A program made the translations under genes and the position numbers. Of a DNA stretch of 64,000 nt, positions 50,962 to 60,197 are shown piece by piece. The notes below the pieces were generated by a model. The model saw nothing but the letters and a program-made list of their open reading frames with translations. It ran no database searches and was not told the origin of the DNA. This stretch comes from Ensifer sp. LCM 4579 (GTDB taxonomy: Bacteria > Pseudomonadota > Alphaproteobacteria > Rhizobiales > Rhizobiaceae): NCBI RefSeq assembly GCF_001854885.1, contig NZ_MDDV01000060.1, positions 122,426 through 186,425 of the forward strand, read 5' to 3'. The stretch's first letter is position 1; each line of letters starts with the position of its first letter.

Positions 50962-51326
50962 GCTCCGTTTCTTCCGGCATGGTCGGCCGCTCGACCGGCG
51001 ATCGCATCATCCTGATCCTGGCGATCAGCCTTGCGCTTCTGATGATGGCGCCGATCGCGTGGGTCGTCGCGATGTCGCTAAAGGACAACAAGGAACTGAT
51101 GGCGACTTCCTGGAACGACTACTTCTGGCCGTTGATCTCCGGCACGAAGAAGGAAATGTACACGCTGACGATCGGCATCGCCTCGACGCAGACGAACTTC
51201 GCGCAATCGGAGGGACTTGGCTTCCTGATGTCGCAGGCGGTCTTCGCGGGCGCGCCGATCCTCATTCTCTACCTGTTTTTCCAGAAATACATCGTGACGG
51301 CCGTCTCCGGCGCCGCCGTGCGCTGA
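50958..51326 (+). pseudogene. Second sugar ABC permease (MalG/UgpE type), internal deletion
   Basis: The frame encodes only 122 residues, against about 280 in the family. It keeps the N-terminal helix and AMSLKDNKELMATS, then jumps to WNDYFWPLISGTKKEMYTL, which is the last third of such permeases (the downstream end normally reads WNDY[FW]WPLI). The central helices and the EAA loop are missing. The junction lies near 51106-51112 and keeps frame. It is probably non-functional. The ATG overlaps the stop of permease 1. Confidence 0.88.
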
Positions 51327-51405
51327 AGACTTCCTATCGATGCGTCGCAACCGGCTCTCGGGAGGAGAGCCACAGGGTACGAGACCCGATAAGGAGGAGA
51401 TGGAA

Positions 51406-52592
51406 ATGACGCATACCTTGCGCAGATTAATGCTGGCGGCCGCCTCAGTGCTGACCCTTGCCGCAGCGACGCCTACCCTTGCGGCAACGGAGCTCACCGT
51501 GCAACGCTTTTTCGGCGCCTGCGACGCGGAGTTCGGCACCAATACCGACGTCAGCAAGGCCGTCGGGGAATGCGGCATCATCACGTCGCTGATCAACAAG
51601 TTCAATGCCGACAATCCGGACGTGCACGTAAGCGTGTCCACGGTCGAATGGCCGGGTTACGACCAGCTGACGGCGCAGTTTGCGGCCGGTGATCCGCCGG
51701 ACATCGTCACCATCCACCATTCCGTGCTTGGCGACTACCAGTCGAGGGGGCAAACATGGACCTGTTCAAGAAGGCCGGGCTCGTCAATGACGATGGCACC
51801 CCGAAGCTGCCGACCAGCGTCGACGAGCTTATGGCACAGGCCAAGCAGTTCAAGGAGAAAACAGGCAAACCCTATTTCGTTCAGAACCTCGCCAACGAAG
51901 TCGCACTCTACACGCGCAACCTCTACACCTATCTCTTCCAGCAGGATTCCGACTTCTTCGCCGACCCCAAGCAGGTGAAGCTCAATACGCCCGAAGCAAG
52001 ACGCGTCCTCGAAATGTACAAGGCGATCTACGACAACGATTACACGACGAAGGACATGGACTACGCGGCCGGCATCAACGCCTTCCTCGCAGGCGAAGGC
52101 GGCGTGCATTTGAACGGTACATGGGTGATCGGCGACTATACCGCCTCATCGGAAACATCCGGAACGGCGCTCAATGCCGGTGGCTACGCCGTCTATCCCT
52201 ATCCGCAGCTCTTCTCCGGCAAAAAGGCGCAATATGCGGACGGTCACAGCTGGGCCGTCTCGCAGAAGGATCGCACACCAGAGGAAGAAGCGGCGATCGG
52301 CAAATTCCTGAAGTTCTTCAACGACAATGATTTCGAGTGGTCGCGCACCGGCCATCTTCCGGCTGTGAAGGCGGTGCTGGAATCGGAGGCATTCAAGGCG
52401 CTGCCGCATCGCGACACGATTGCGGCCGTCGCAACGCTCGGCACGCCGCTGCCGTCGACCGTGCAGCGCCAGTTCGCCATTCAAGACATCATCGGCCAGG
52501 AAATGAATGCGGCAATCACTGGTCAGAAGGAGATCGACGCGGCTCTGTCCGACATGGAATCGCGCATCAACGAGTTGCTTGCGAATATCTGA
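51406..52592 (+). pseudogene. Sugar ABC substrate-binding protein, internal deletion with frameshift
   Basis: The gene starts well: AAGGAGG, then ATG 51406, signal peptide to TPTLA, then a binding-protein N-lobe ([40 protein letters not shown]). After DYQSRG, near 51742-51752, the frame is lost. The second lobe resumes in another frame at about 51750 ([26 protein letters not shown]) and runs intact to a stop at 52592. Several dozen residues between the lobes are gone. The product would be out of frame after about residue 115. Confidence 0.88.
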
Positions 52593-52621
52593 GAACTCGA
52601 ACTCGCGCCCCGCGAAGAAAA

Positions 52622-52644
52622 GCCCGGCGAGGCGATCGCCGGGC
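52622..52644. terminator. Bidirectional hairpin between binding-protein gene and aspS
   Basis: Arms GCCCGGCGA and TCGCCGGGC surround GGCGA. On the minus strand it is followed by TTTTCTTC, fitting an aspS terminator. On the plus strand a weaker CTCCTTGTTTT follows. Confidence 0.8.
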
Positions 52645-52672
52645 CTCCTTGTTTTAAAGGAAGGGAAGCAAC

Positions 52673-54460
52673 TCAGTCCTTCTTCTGCGGGATCGGCCGG
52701 ATCGCCAGTTCACGCAGTTGCGCGGGCGTCGCGGGCGACGGCGCGCCCATCAGAAGGTCGACCGCCTGCTGGTTCATCGGAAAGAGGGAGATCTCGCGCA
52801 GGTTCTTGGCGCCGACCAGCAGCATGACGATGCGGTCGATGCCGAAGGCCATGCCGCCATGCGGCGGCGCGCCGTATTGGAAGGCGCGGTAAAGGCCGCC
52901 GAACTGCTCTTCCACATCCGCCTGACTGAGGCCGACATTCTCGAAGGCCTTGACCATCAGCTCCGGCGACTGGTTACGGATCGAGCCCGAGGCGATCTCA
53001 AAGCCGTTGCAGACCATGTCGTACTGGAACGCCTTGATCGACAGGAGATCGTCGCCCGACAATGCCTCGAGGCCGCCCTGCGGCATCGAGAACGGGTTAT
53101 GGGCGAAGTCGACGCGCTTCTCCTCCTCGTTCCATTCATAGAACGGGAAGTCGACGATCCAGCACAGTTCGAAGCGGTCGCGGTCGACGAGGTTCAGCTC
53201 CTCACCGGCGCGGCTGCGGGCTTCTCCCGCGAATTTGTAGAACTTGGCGGGTTCACCGGCGACGAAGAAGCAGGCGTCCCCATCCTCGAGCCCGAGTTGC
53301 GTGCGGATCGCGTCCGTGCGCTCCTCGCCGATATTCTTGGCGAGCGGGCCGGCGCCTTCCACCTTCTCGCCTTCCTTGCGCCAGAAGATGTAGCCGAGGC
53401 CGGGCTGGCCCTGGCTCTGGGCCCAGCCGTTCATGCGGTCGCAGAAGGCGCGGCTGCCGCCGGTCTTTGCCGGAATGGCCCAGATCTCCACCTTCGGATT
53501 GGAGGCGATCATATTGGCGAAGACCTTGAAGCCGGAGCCGGCGAAATGTTCAGTGACTTCCTGCATTTCGATCGGGTTCCGAAGGTCCGGCTTGTCGGAG
53601 CCGTATTTGCGGATCGCCGTGTCATAGGGGATGCGCGGGAATTTCTCCGTGACCGGCTTTCCGCCGGCGAAATCGGCGAAGATCGAGCGGATCATCGGCT
53701 CCATCGTGTCCCAGACGTCTTCCTGCTCGACGAAGCTCATCTCGAGGTCGAGCTGGTAGAATTCGCCGGGCAGGCGGTCGGCGCGCGGATCCTCGTCGCG
53801 GAAGCAGGGTGCGATCTGGAAGTAGCGGTCGAAGCCGGCGACCATCAGAAGCTGCTTATACTGCTGCGGCGCCTGCGGCAGCGCGTAGAAGCTGCCAGGG
53901 TGAAGACGGCTCGGCACCAGGAAGTCGCGCGCGCCCTCGGGCGAGGAGGCGGTCAGGATCGGCGTCGTGTATTCGGTAAAGCCGATCTCGTTCATGCGCC
54001 GGCGCATGGCGCCGATGATCTCGGTGCGCTTGACGATGTTCTTGTGCAGTGTTTCGCGACGCAGATCGAGAAAGCGGTACCTAAGGCGCACGTCTTCCGG
54101 ATAATCCGGCTCGCCGAAGACCGGCAGCGGCAATTCCTTGGCGGCCGACAACACCTCTATCTCGCCGGCATAGAGCTCGATCTCGCCGGTCGGCATGTTC
54201 CTGTTGATGGTATCCTCGGTGCGGGCCTTGACCGTGCCGTCGACGCGGATCACCCATTCGCCGCGCACCGTCTCCGCCATCTTGAAGGCCGGGGAATCGG
54301 GATCGGCGACGACTTGGGTCACGCCATAGTGGTCGCGCAGATCGATGAAGAGCACGCCGCCATGATCGCGGACGCGGTGAACCCAGCCGGAGAGGCGAAC
54401 GGTGGAGCCGACATCCGACTTGCGGAGGGCGGCACAGGTGTGGCTGCGGTAGCGGTGCAT
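52673..54460 (-). CDS. aspS: Aspartyl-tRNA synthetase
   Basis: Class II synthetase of 595 residues. It has the N-terminal OB anticodon domain ([26 protein letters not shown]), motif 2 ([24 protein letters not shown]), the bacterial GAD insertion (about residues 285-420) and motif 3 ([26 protein letters not shown]). This is the bacterial-type enzyme, which in many alphaproteobacteria also charges tRNA-Asn (non-discriminating). I cannot settle the specificity here. It diverges from the MFS gene at 54744. Confidence 0.98.
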   Translation of the reverse strand: MHRYRSHTCAALRKSDVGSTVRLSGWVHRVRDHGGVLFIDLRDHYGVTQVVADPDSPAFKMAETVRGEWVIRVDGTVKARTEDTINRNMPTGEIELYAGEIEVLSAAKELPLPVFGEPDYPEDVRLRYRFLDLRRETLHKNIVKRTEIIGAMRRRMNEIGFTEYTTPILTASSPEGARDFLVPSRLHPGSFYALPQAPQQYKQLLMVAGFDRYFQIAPCFRDEDPRADRLPGEFYQLDLEMSFVEQEDVWDTMEPMIRSIFADFAGGKPVTEKFPRIPYDTAIRKYGSDKPDLRNPIEMQEVTEHFAGSGFKVFANMIASNPKVEIWAIPAKTGGSRAFCDRMNGWAQSQGQPGLGYIFWRKEGEKVEGAGPLAKNIGEERTDAIRTQLGLEDGDACFFVAGEPAKFYKFAGEARSRAGEELNLVDRDRFELCWIVDFPFYEWNEEEKRVDFAHNPFSMPQGGLEALSGDDLLSIKAFQYDMVCNGFEIASGSIRNQSPELMVKAFENVGLSQADVEEQFGGLYRAFQYGAPPHGGMAFGIDRIVMLLVGAKNLREISLFPMNQQAVDLLMGAPSPATPAQLRELAIRPIPQKKD

Positions 54461-54743
54461 CGTCTAGTCCTGGAAATTGCAGAGGGCCGCGCGGGGCTCG
54501 CGAAGGCGCGCGCGGCGGCACTGGTCGAAATCGGGCGGAAAAGCGCATGATGCGTCGCTTTTGTCAAGGCCGCGACGCCATCCAGCCAAGATCGGCCCGA
54601 CCGAGCACCCCTCCCGCCGCGATTCTGCCGGAGCCGACACAAAGCGGATGCGGAGGCTACAAATCGCTACTGTCCCCGAGCGCCTGCTACCGCTAGATAG
54701 AGCGAGCCTCTCCCGTCCTCTCAAGCCGCGACTGCAGGTCCGG

Positions 54744-55988
54744 ATGCGACCCATGTCAAATATCCGTCCGCTCATCCCCCTCCTCGCAACCGCCGGCATC
54801 CTGATTGGCGGCAACGGCCTGCAGGGCACTTTCATTTCGCTTCGGGCACTGGAAGAAGGATTTTCGACCTCGCTCATCGGCGTGATCGGCGCAGGCTACA
54901 ATGTCGGCTTCGCGATCGGCTGCGTCTACGTGACCCGCATCCTGCGTTCGATCGGCCATATCCGCACGTTCTCCGCCATGGCGGCGATCGCCTCTGCCGC
55001 AGCGATCGCGATGGTGCTCGTGGTCGAACCGGGATTCTGGTTCCTGATGCGGCTCGTCGCCGGCATATGCTTCGCAAGTCTCTTTGCGACGGTCGAAAGC
55101 TGGCTCAATGCCAGCGTCACCAATGCCAACCGAGCGCGTACGCTATCGATCTATCGTGTCGTCGACCTCGGCTCCGTCACCGCTGCGCAATATCTGATAC
55201 CAGGCGTCGGAATCGGCGGTTTCGAGCTCTTCGCCATCATTTCCATGGCGCTGACGCTTTCGCTGGTGCCGATCTCCTTTGCCGATCGCTCCAGTCCGAT
55301 CGCGCCGGAAGCGATCCGTTTCGACGTCAAGGCGCTCTGGAACATCTCGCCGCTCGCCACGATCGGGTGCATCGTGGTCGGGCTCACCAATGCCGCCTTC
55401 CGCTCGCTCGGGCCGATCTATGCGCAGGGGATCGGCCTTTCCGTGACGGCAATCGCCACCTTCATGAGCGCCGGAATCATCGGCGGCGTCGTATTGCAAT
55501 ATCCGCTCGGGCACTATTCCGACCAGTTCGACCGGCGTCTGATCATCCTGGTCGCCACGTTCGGCTCGCTTCTGGCGGGGCTGTTCCTCGCCTTCGGCGC
55601 CGGCAGCGACGAGTGGCTGAATTTTGCCGGCATCTTCGCCTTCGGCGCCTTCGCCATGCCGCTCTACTCGCTCTGTTCGGCCCATGCGAACGACCACGCG
55701 GCAGCAGGCCAGCATGCGCTCGTTTCCGCCGGCATGCTCTTCTTCTGGTCGCTCGGCGCCATCATCGGGCCGCTCTTCGCTTCCTTCCTGCTCGATCTTT
55801 TCGGACCCCAGGCACTCTTTATCTATACGGCCGTCATCCTCGCCCTCTTCATGCTCTATACGATCCGACGCATGACGGCCCGCGCCCCGGTCCCGGCGGA
55901 GGAACGGTCGATGCCGTTCCGCAACCTGCTGCGCACTTCCGCCTTTTTCAACAAGCTGGTCGGCGGCAACTCGAAACACGATCGGTGA
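54744..55988 (+). CDS. MFS transporter, YcaD-like
   Basis: Twelve-helix transporter of about 414 residues. It begins IRPLIPLLATAGILIGGNGLQGTFISLRALEEGFSTSLIGVIGAGYNVGF and carries VESWLNASVTNANRARTLSIYRVVDLGS, both typical of the YcaD/YfkF subgroup. The substrate is unknown. Starts at 54744 and 54753 are both plausible. It precedes the multicopper oxidase gene by 116 bp, in which a GGGAGG/CCTCCC hairpin lies at 56064-56078. Confidence 0.88.
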   Translation: MRPMSNIRPLIPLLATAGILIGGNGLQGTFISLRALEEGFSTSLIGVIGAGYNVGFAIGCVYVTRILRSIGHIRTFSAMAAIASAAAIAMVLVVEPGFWFLMRLVAGICFASLFATVESWLNASVTNANRARTLSIYRVVDLGSVTAAQYLIPGVGIGGFELFAIISMALTLSLVPISFADRSSPIAPEAIRFDVKALWNISPLATIGCIVVGLTNAAFRSLGPIYAQGIGLSVTAIATFMSAGIIGGVVLQYPLGHYSDQFDRRLIILVATFGSLLAGLFLAFGAGSDEWLNFAGIFAFGAFAMPLYSLCSAHANDHAAAGQHALVSAGMLFFWSLGAIIGPLFASFLLDLFGPQALFIYTAVILALFMLYTIRRMTARAPVPAEERSMPFRNLLRTSAFFNKLVGGNSKHDR

Positions 55989-56104
55989 TCGCCTGCGGCA
56001 AGATGCGCAAATGCTGCGAATTGCTGAAAGTAAAAATCAGCTTTAGAAGCGATCGAGTAGAGTGGGAGGCGACCTCCCGCCCAAAGTCCGGGATCAAATA
56101 AGCC

Positions 56105-57505
56105 ATGACGGCGATGCTCAGCCGCCGCTCCTTTCTTCACGGCTCGGCCGCGCTCGGAGGCGCCTTTGCGCTCGGCGCGGGGCTCTCGGCGCGGGCCGGG
56201 GCTGCACCCGAACGGCAAATGCTGACCGCGCAAACGGCGGAGACGCAGATCGCGGCCGAGGGCGCCAGTCCCGTCATGACCTATGCGCTCGGCCAAGCGC
56301 CCCACTCAGGCATGCCGCCAACCTTGCGGATGCGCAAAGGCGAGACCTTCGCGGCGAGGCTCGTCAACAGGCTCGACGAACCGACGACCGTCCACTGGCA
56401 TGGCTTGCGCATTGCCAATGCGATGGACGGCGTGCCGGAACTGACGCAGCCCTATGTCTATCCGGGCGACCACTTCGACTACATTTTCACGCCGCCGGAC
56501 GCCGGCACCTTCTGGTATCACCCCCATTGCAATACGCTGACGCAGATGGGCCGGGGGCTGACCGGCGTGCTCGTCGTCGAGAACCCCGAAGACCCCGAAT
56601 TCGACGCGGAAATCGTCCTCAATCTCCGCGACTGGCGGCTTGGCGCCGGCGGCAAGTTCATCGCTCCCTTCAAGCCGCGCAACGCCGCACGCGGTGGGAC
56701 ATACGGCACGGTCCGGACGGCCAATTGGCAGCGCGAACCGATCTACGACGCGCCCGCCGGCGGCCTCGTTCGGGTGCGCATCGCCGCAACCGACGTCACG
56801 CGCATCTACACGCTCGGACTTGAAGGGGCCGATGCAAAAGTCGTCGCGCTCGACGGCAATCCCCTCGGGCGCCCGTTCCTGCTCGAACGCTACGATGTCG
56901 GCCCCGGACAGCGCCTGGACCTCGTCCTGCGCATGCCCGAAAGCGAAGGGGCTGAGGTCACGCTCGGCAATTTCCGCGGCTCGCAGCCTTGGACGATCGC
57001 CGGCTTCCGCTCGGTCGGCGCCTCGTTGAAACGCGATCTCGGCGACGTCACGCCCCTCCCCGCCAATCCGATCGCCGAAGCGGACCTTTCGACGGCAAAG
57101 CGCATCCCGATCGACCTGACGGCGACGGCCGAGCACAAGTCCGTGCCTTCGATCTGTGGTTCCCTCGGCTACACTTTCTGGGCACTCAACAAGGTGCCGT
57201 GGTCCGGAGACACGCCGGACCCGATCGCCCCGATCGAGGAATTGAAGCTCGGCGAAAGCTATGTGCTCGAAATCGCGAACCGCACGCCACATGCGCATCC
57301 GATCCATCTGCACGGCCTCAGCTTCCGTATACTGCGCTCCAACAAACGGAGTGTCCTGCCGCCGCCGACGGATACGATCCTGCTTCTGCCCGATGAGCGG
57401 GCGGAAGTAGCACTGGTTGCCGACAACGCCGGCGACTGGGTTATCCACTGCCATATCATCGAACATCAAAAGACCGGCATGACCGGTTATTTCAAGGTCG
57501 TCTGA
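56105..57505 (+). CDS. Multicopper oxidase, Tat-exported
   Basis: Periplasmic oxidase of 466 residues. The twin-arginine signal is LSRRSFLHGSAALGGAFALGAG. The copper ligands are complete: TVHWHGLRI, FWYHPHCNT, HAHPIHLHGLSF and WVIHCHIIEHQKTGM (type 1 Cys-His-Met plus the trinuclear site). It lacks the Met-rich insert of CueO, so copper detoxification is possible but not shown by sequence. An in-frame ATG at 56114 is an alternative start. Confidence 0.95.
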   Translation: MTAMLSRRSFLHGSAALGGAFALGAGLSARAGAAPERQMLTAQTAETQIAAEGASPVMTYALGQAPHSGMPPTLRMRKGETFAARLVNRLDEPTTVHWHGLRIANAMDGVPELTQPYVYPGDHFDYIFTPPDAGTFWYHPHCNTLTQMGRGLTGVLVVENPEDPEFDAEIVLNLRDWRLGAGGKFIAPFKPRNAARGGTYGTVRTANWQREPIYDAPAGGLVRVRIAATDVTRIYTLGLEGADAKVVALDGNPLGRPFLLERYDVGPGQRLDLVLRMPESEGAEVTLGNFRGSQPWTIAGFRSVGASLKRDLGDVTPLPANPIAEADLSTAKRIPIDLTATAEHKSVPSICGSLGYTFWALNKVPWSGDTPDPIAPIEELKLGESYVLEIANRTPHAHPIHLHGLSFRILRSNKRSVLPPPTDTILLLPDERAEVALVADNAGDWVIHCHIIEHQKTGMTGYFKVV

Positions 57506-57585
57506 CATTTTCGATTGTGACAGGTGCTACGAAACGATACACGGGGGGCACAAGCCTCATTTTCGCCACAGTGAATAAAATTCCG

Positions 57586-58737
57586 ATGATACAAACAACC
57601 GCAAATTTGGAGGCCGCCTGCCAAGCGCTGGCCCGCTCAAGCTATATTACCATCGACACCGAGTTCCTGCGCGAAACCACCTTCTGGCCGGAACTCTGTC
57701 TGATCCAGATGGCCAACCCCGAGATGGCGGTCATCGTCGACCCGATGGCGCCGGGGATCGATCTCGCGCCCTTCTTCGCGCTGATGGCAAATCCGGACGT
57801 CGTCAAGGTATTCCATGCCGCGCGCCAGGACATCGAAATCATCCATCATCTCGGCGACCTCATCCCGCATCCCCTGTTCGACACCCAGGTGGCCGCCATG
57901 GTGTGCGGCTTCGGCGACAGCGTCTCCTACGATCAACTCGTCAACCGCATCAAGAACGAACAGATAGACAAATCCTCGCGCTTCACCGACTGGAGCCGCA
58001 GGCCGCTGACGGACAAGCAACTCGAATATGCGCTGGCCGACGTCACCCATCTCCGAGACATCTACGAGTACCTGAAGAAGGAGTTGGAGCGCGAAGGCCG
58101 CTCCTCCTGGTTGGCAGAGGAAATGGCTATCCTCGAAAACCGCGGGACATACGACCTGCATCCGGACGATGCCTGGCAGCGCCTGAAGATGCGCGTGAGA
58201 AAGCCGATCGAGCTTGCGGTGCTGCAGAAGGTGGCCGCCTGGCGCGAGCGCGAGGCACGCATGCGCAACGTGCCGCGCGGCCGCATTTTGAAGGACGACG
58301 CGATTTACGAAGTGGCCCAGCAGCAGCCGAAAGACGCGGAGGCGCTGGGCCGGCTCCGGACCATCCCGAAGGGCTGGGAACGCTCCAGCGCCGGCGTCGC
58401 CGTCGTCGCGGCGGTGAACGAGGCACTTGCGATTCCCAAGGCCGAACTGCCTCGGCTGCCGCGACAGAATCATGCGCCGGAGGGCGCGGGCGCGGCGGGC
58501 GAGATGCTGAAGGTGCTGCTGAAGCTCATCTCCGAGAAGGAAGGCGTTGCGGCCAAGATCATCGCGAACAGCGAAGACCTGGACCGGATCGCCGCAGACG
58601 GCGAGAAGGCCGACGTCGCCGCACTCAAGGGCTGGCGCCGCGAGCTGTTCGGCGACATGGCGCTGAAGCTCATCAATGGCGAGGTTGCCTTGCGTTTCGT
58701 CGACAAGAAAATCGAGGCGATGACGATCGGCGATTGA
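57586..58737 (+). CDS. rnd: Ribonuclease D
   Basis: 3'-5' exoribonuclease of 383 residues that trims tRNA and other small RNAs. DEDDy motifs are present: ITIDTEFLRETTFWPELCLIQ, VFHAARQDIEIIHHL and the final LEYALADVTHL. An HRDC domain follows (VLQKVAAWREREARMRNVPRGRILKD). ATG 57586 places the first motif at the usual distance. Upstream GTG starts at 57517 and 57571 are in frame but lack support. Confidence 0.96.
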   Translation: MIQTTANLEAACQALARSSYITIDTEFLRETTFWPELCLIQMANPEMAVIVDPMAPGIDLAPFFALMANPDVVKVFHAARQDIEIIHHLGDLIPHPLFDTQVAAMVCGFGDSVSYDQLVNRIKNEQIDKSSRFTDWSRRPLTDKQLEYALADVTHLRDIYEYLKKELEREGRSSWLAEEMAILENRGTYDLHPDDAWQRLKMRVRKPIELAVLQKVAAWREREARMRNVPRGRILKDDAIYEVAQQQPKDAEALGRLRTIPKGWERSSAGVAVVAAVNEALAIPKAELPRLPRQNHAPEGAGAAGEMLKVLLKLISEKEGVAAKIIANSEDLDRIAADGEKADVAALKGWRRELFGDMALKLINGEVALRFVDKKIEAMTIGD

Positions 58738-58775
58738 AAGGTGCCCGGACAACAACTTTCCGCCCGAATCCGGCC

Positions 58776-58880
58776 TCACAGCGTTGCGCGTCTTTTCAGA
58801 CGCGCAAAGGTCGCTGTAACTCTTTGAATCTGCGCATCGCGGTTTCCGAAAAATCGGGTACGATTTTCGGGCCGATGCGC
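58776..58880 (+). repeat. RIME2-like intergenic repeat, type-1 3' half
   Basis: Hairpin centre GCGCGTCTTTTCAGACGCGC, then AAAGGTCGCTGTAACTC, TTGAATCTGCGCATCG and a palindrome around AAAATCGG/CCGATTTT. This is the closest match to 21046-21149. It lies between rnd and the cyclase gene. Confidence 0.78.
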
Positions 58881-58996
58881 TGGCCAGCACGATCGACAAG
58901 ATGATCCGGCCAACCGCCGAAACAATCGCATGCCGCACCTCGGCCCTTCCGGGCTGAGAGTCGTCGTCGTATTCTCTTTTTTTGAGGCCCTTACAT

Positions 58997-60082
58997 ATGC
59001 GCTGGAGATTCTCCCGGCTCGAATTCATCCTGTCGCTGCTCGCCGTGGCGTGCAGCGGCGTGGCTTATGCCTGGGCCGTCTATGGCGATGGCGCGCTGAT
59101 CGGCGCAACCTTTGCGATTTTCGTGTGCATGCCGATCCTCGCCTTCGAACGGCGTCTCATCCTGCGGCGGCTCTACCGAAAGATACACAGCCTTCCGACG
59201 CCCGGCTTCCTGCTTTCGTCGGTTGCCGTCTATTTCGCCGTGGAGAATTTGGGCTTCCTGGCGGCGGGCACGGTGCTCAAACTGGCCGGCGTGCTGCAGG
59301 AGAGCTGGAGCGATGCCGTTATTCCCTCCTTCGAAGTGCTTCTCTACGCGCTTGCGGTATCCGGTCCGATCATCCTCGTCCTGCGCGTGCGCGAACTTCT
59401 CGGCCGCGACGTTTTCTTAAGCCTGCTGACCGGCCGCTACCGTAAGCCAGTACAGGAAGAGCGCGTGTTTCTTTTCGTCGATCTCGTCGGTTCGACTTCC
59501 TTTGCCGAACGCTTCGGAGATCTCAAGACGCAGGAATTTCTGGGGAAACTGTTTGCAACCATGGCCGATCCGGTGCTGCGCTACCGTGGCACGATCGACG
59601 ATTATGTCGGCGACTCCGCGATCATCAGTTGGCCCTTCGCCCGCGCCGTGGCCGATGCCGCCTGTATCCGCTGCATCTTCGACATCCTGGACGAGGTCGA
59701 AGCGGACGCCGCTCGCTGGAAAAAGCACTATGGTGAGGTGCCGCGCCTGCGGGCGGCGATCCACGGTGGAACGATCGTGGCCGCCGAAATCGGCGTCGAC
59801 AAGCACAAGATCACCTATTTCGGGGATACGGTGAACACGACGTCGCGCCTCGAAGGCCTGTGCCGCTCGCTCGACCGGCAGGTGCTGATTTCGGCCGACT
59901 TGCTGCGACGCATTCGTCTGCCGGAATTCATCCGCGAGGAGGATCTCGGCGAGCACGAGGTCAAGGGCCGGGGCCAAAGGCTCGGCGTGCTCGCGCTCCA
60001 TGGCACCGGGCTTCGCCTGCAGCGGCAAGACCGGCAGCAGGACGAAGAGCCTCATGCGGAGACAATACCCGGCCCAATTTAG
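58997..60082 (+). CDS. Membrane-anchored class III adenylate/guanylate cyclase
   Basis: A 361-residue protein with four to five N-terminal helices (to about residue 135) and a C-terminal class III cyclase domain. The first metal Asp is in VFLFVDLVGSTSFAERFG and the second in DDYVGDSAIISWPF. The ITYFGDTVNTTSRLEGLC segment carries the base-contact and transition-state Asn/Arg residues. The Lys-Ile-Thr-Tyr-Phe-Gly run suggests ATP, but the choice of base is inference. Rhizobia carry many such cyclases. ATG 58997 is preferred to an upstream TTG. Confidence 0.9.
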   Translation: MRWRFSRLEFILSLLAVACSGVAYAWAVYGDGALIGATFAIFVCMPILAFERRLILRRLYRKIHSLPTPGFLLSSVAVYFAVENLGFLAAGTVLKLAGVLQESWSDAVIPSFEVLLYALAVSGPIILVLRVRELLGRDVFLSLLTGRYRKPVQEERVFLFVDLVGSTSFAERFGDLKTQEFLGKLFATMADPVLRYRGTIDDYVGDSAIISWPFARAVADAACIRCIFDILDEVEADAARWKKHYGEVPRLRAAIHGGTIVAAEIGVDKHKITYFGDTVNTTSRLEGLCRSLDRQVLISADLLRRIRLPEFIREEDLGEHEVKGRGQRLGVLALHGTGLRLQRQDRQQDEEPHAETIPGPI

Positions 60083-60096
60083 AGCTGCCCGCCCGG

Positions 60097-60151
60097 GTGT
60101 CATCAAAGCTTCACCGGTCTGTCAGACAAGCATAAAGCAACCGTCATCAAA
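60097..60151 (+). promoter_or_regulatory. Array of PHO-box-like 11-bp repeats
   Basis: Seven-base units at exactly 11-bp intervals: GTGTCAT at 60097, GCTTCAC at 60108, CTGTCAG at 60119, GCATAAA at 60130 and CCGTCAT at 60141. Each is followed by a 4-nt spacer. Units 1, 3 and 5 match the PhoB half-site CTGTCAT at six of seven bases. The array ends 46 bp before the phytase-like gene. Confidence 0.75.
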
Positions 60152-60197
60152 GGCGCCTATCGGGGATCGATCCCGACCCCTTCTCCGAGGTGCCTCG

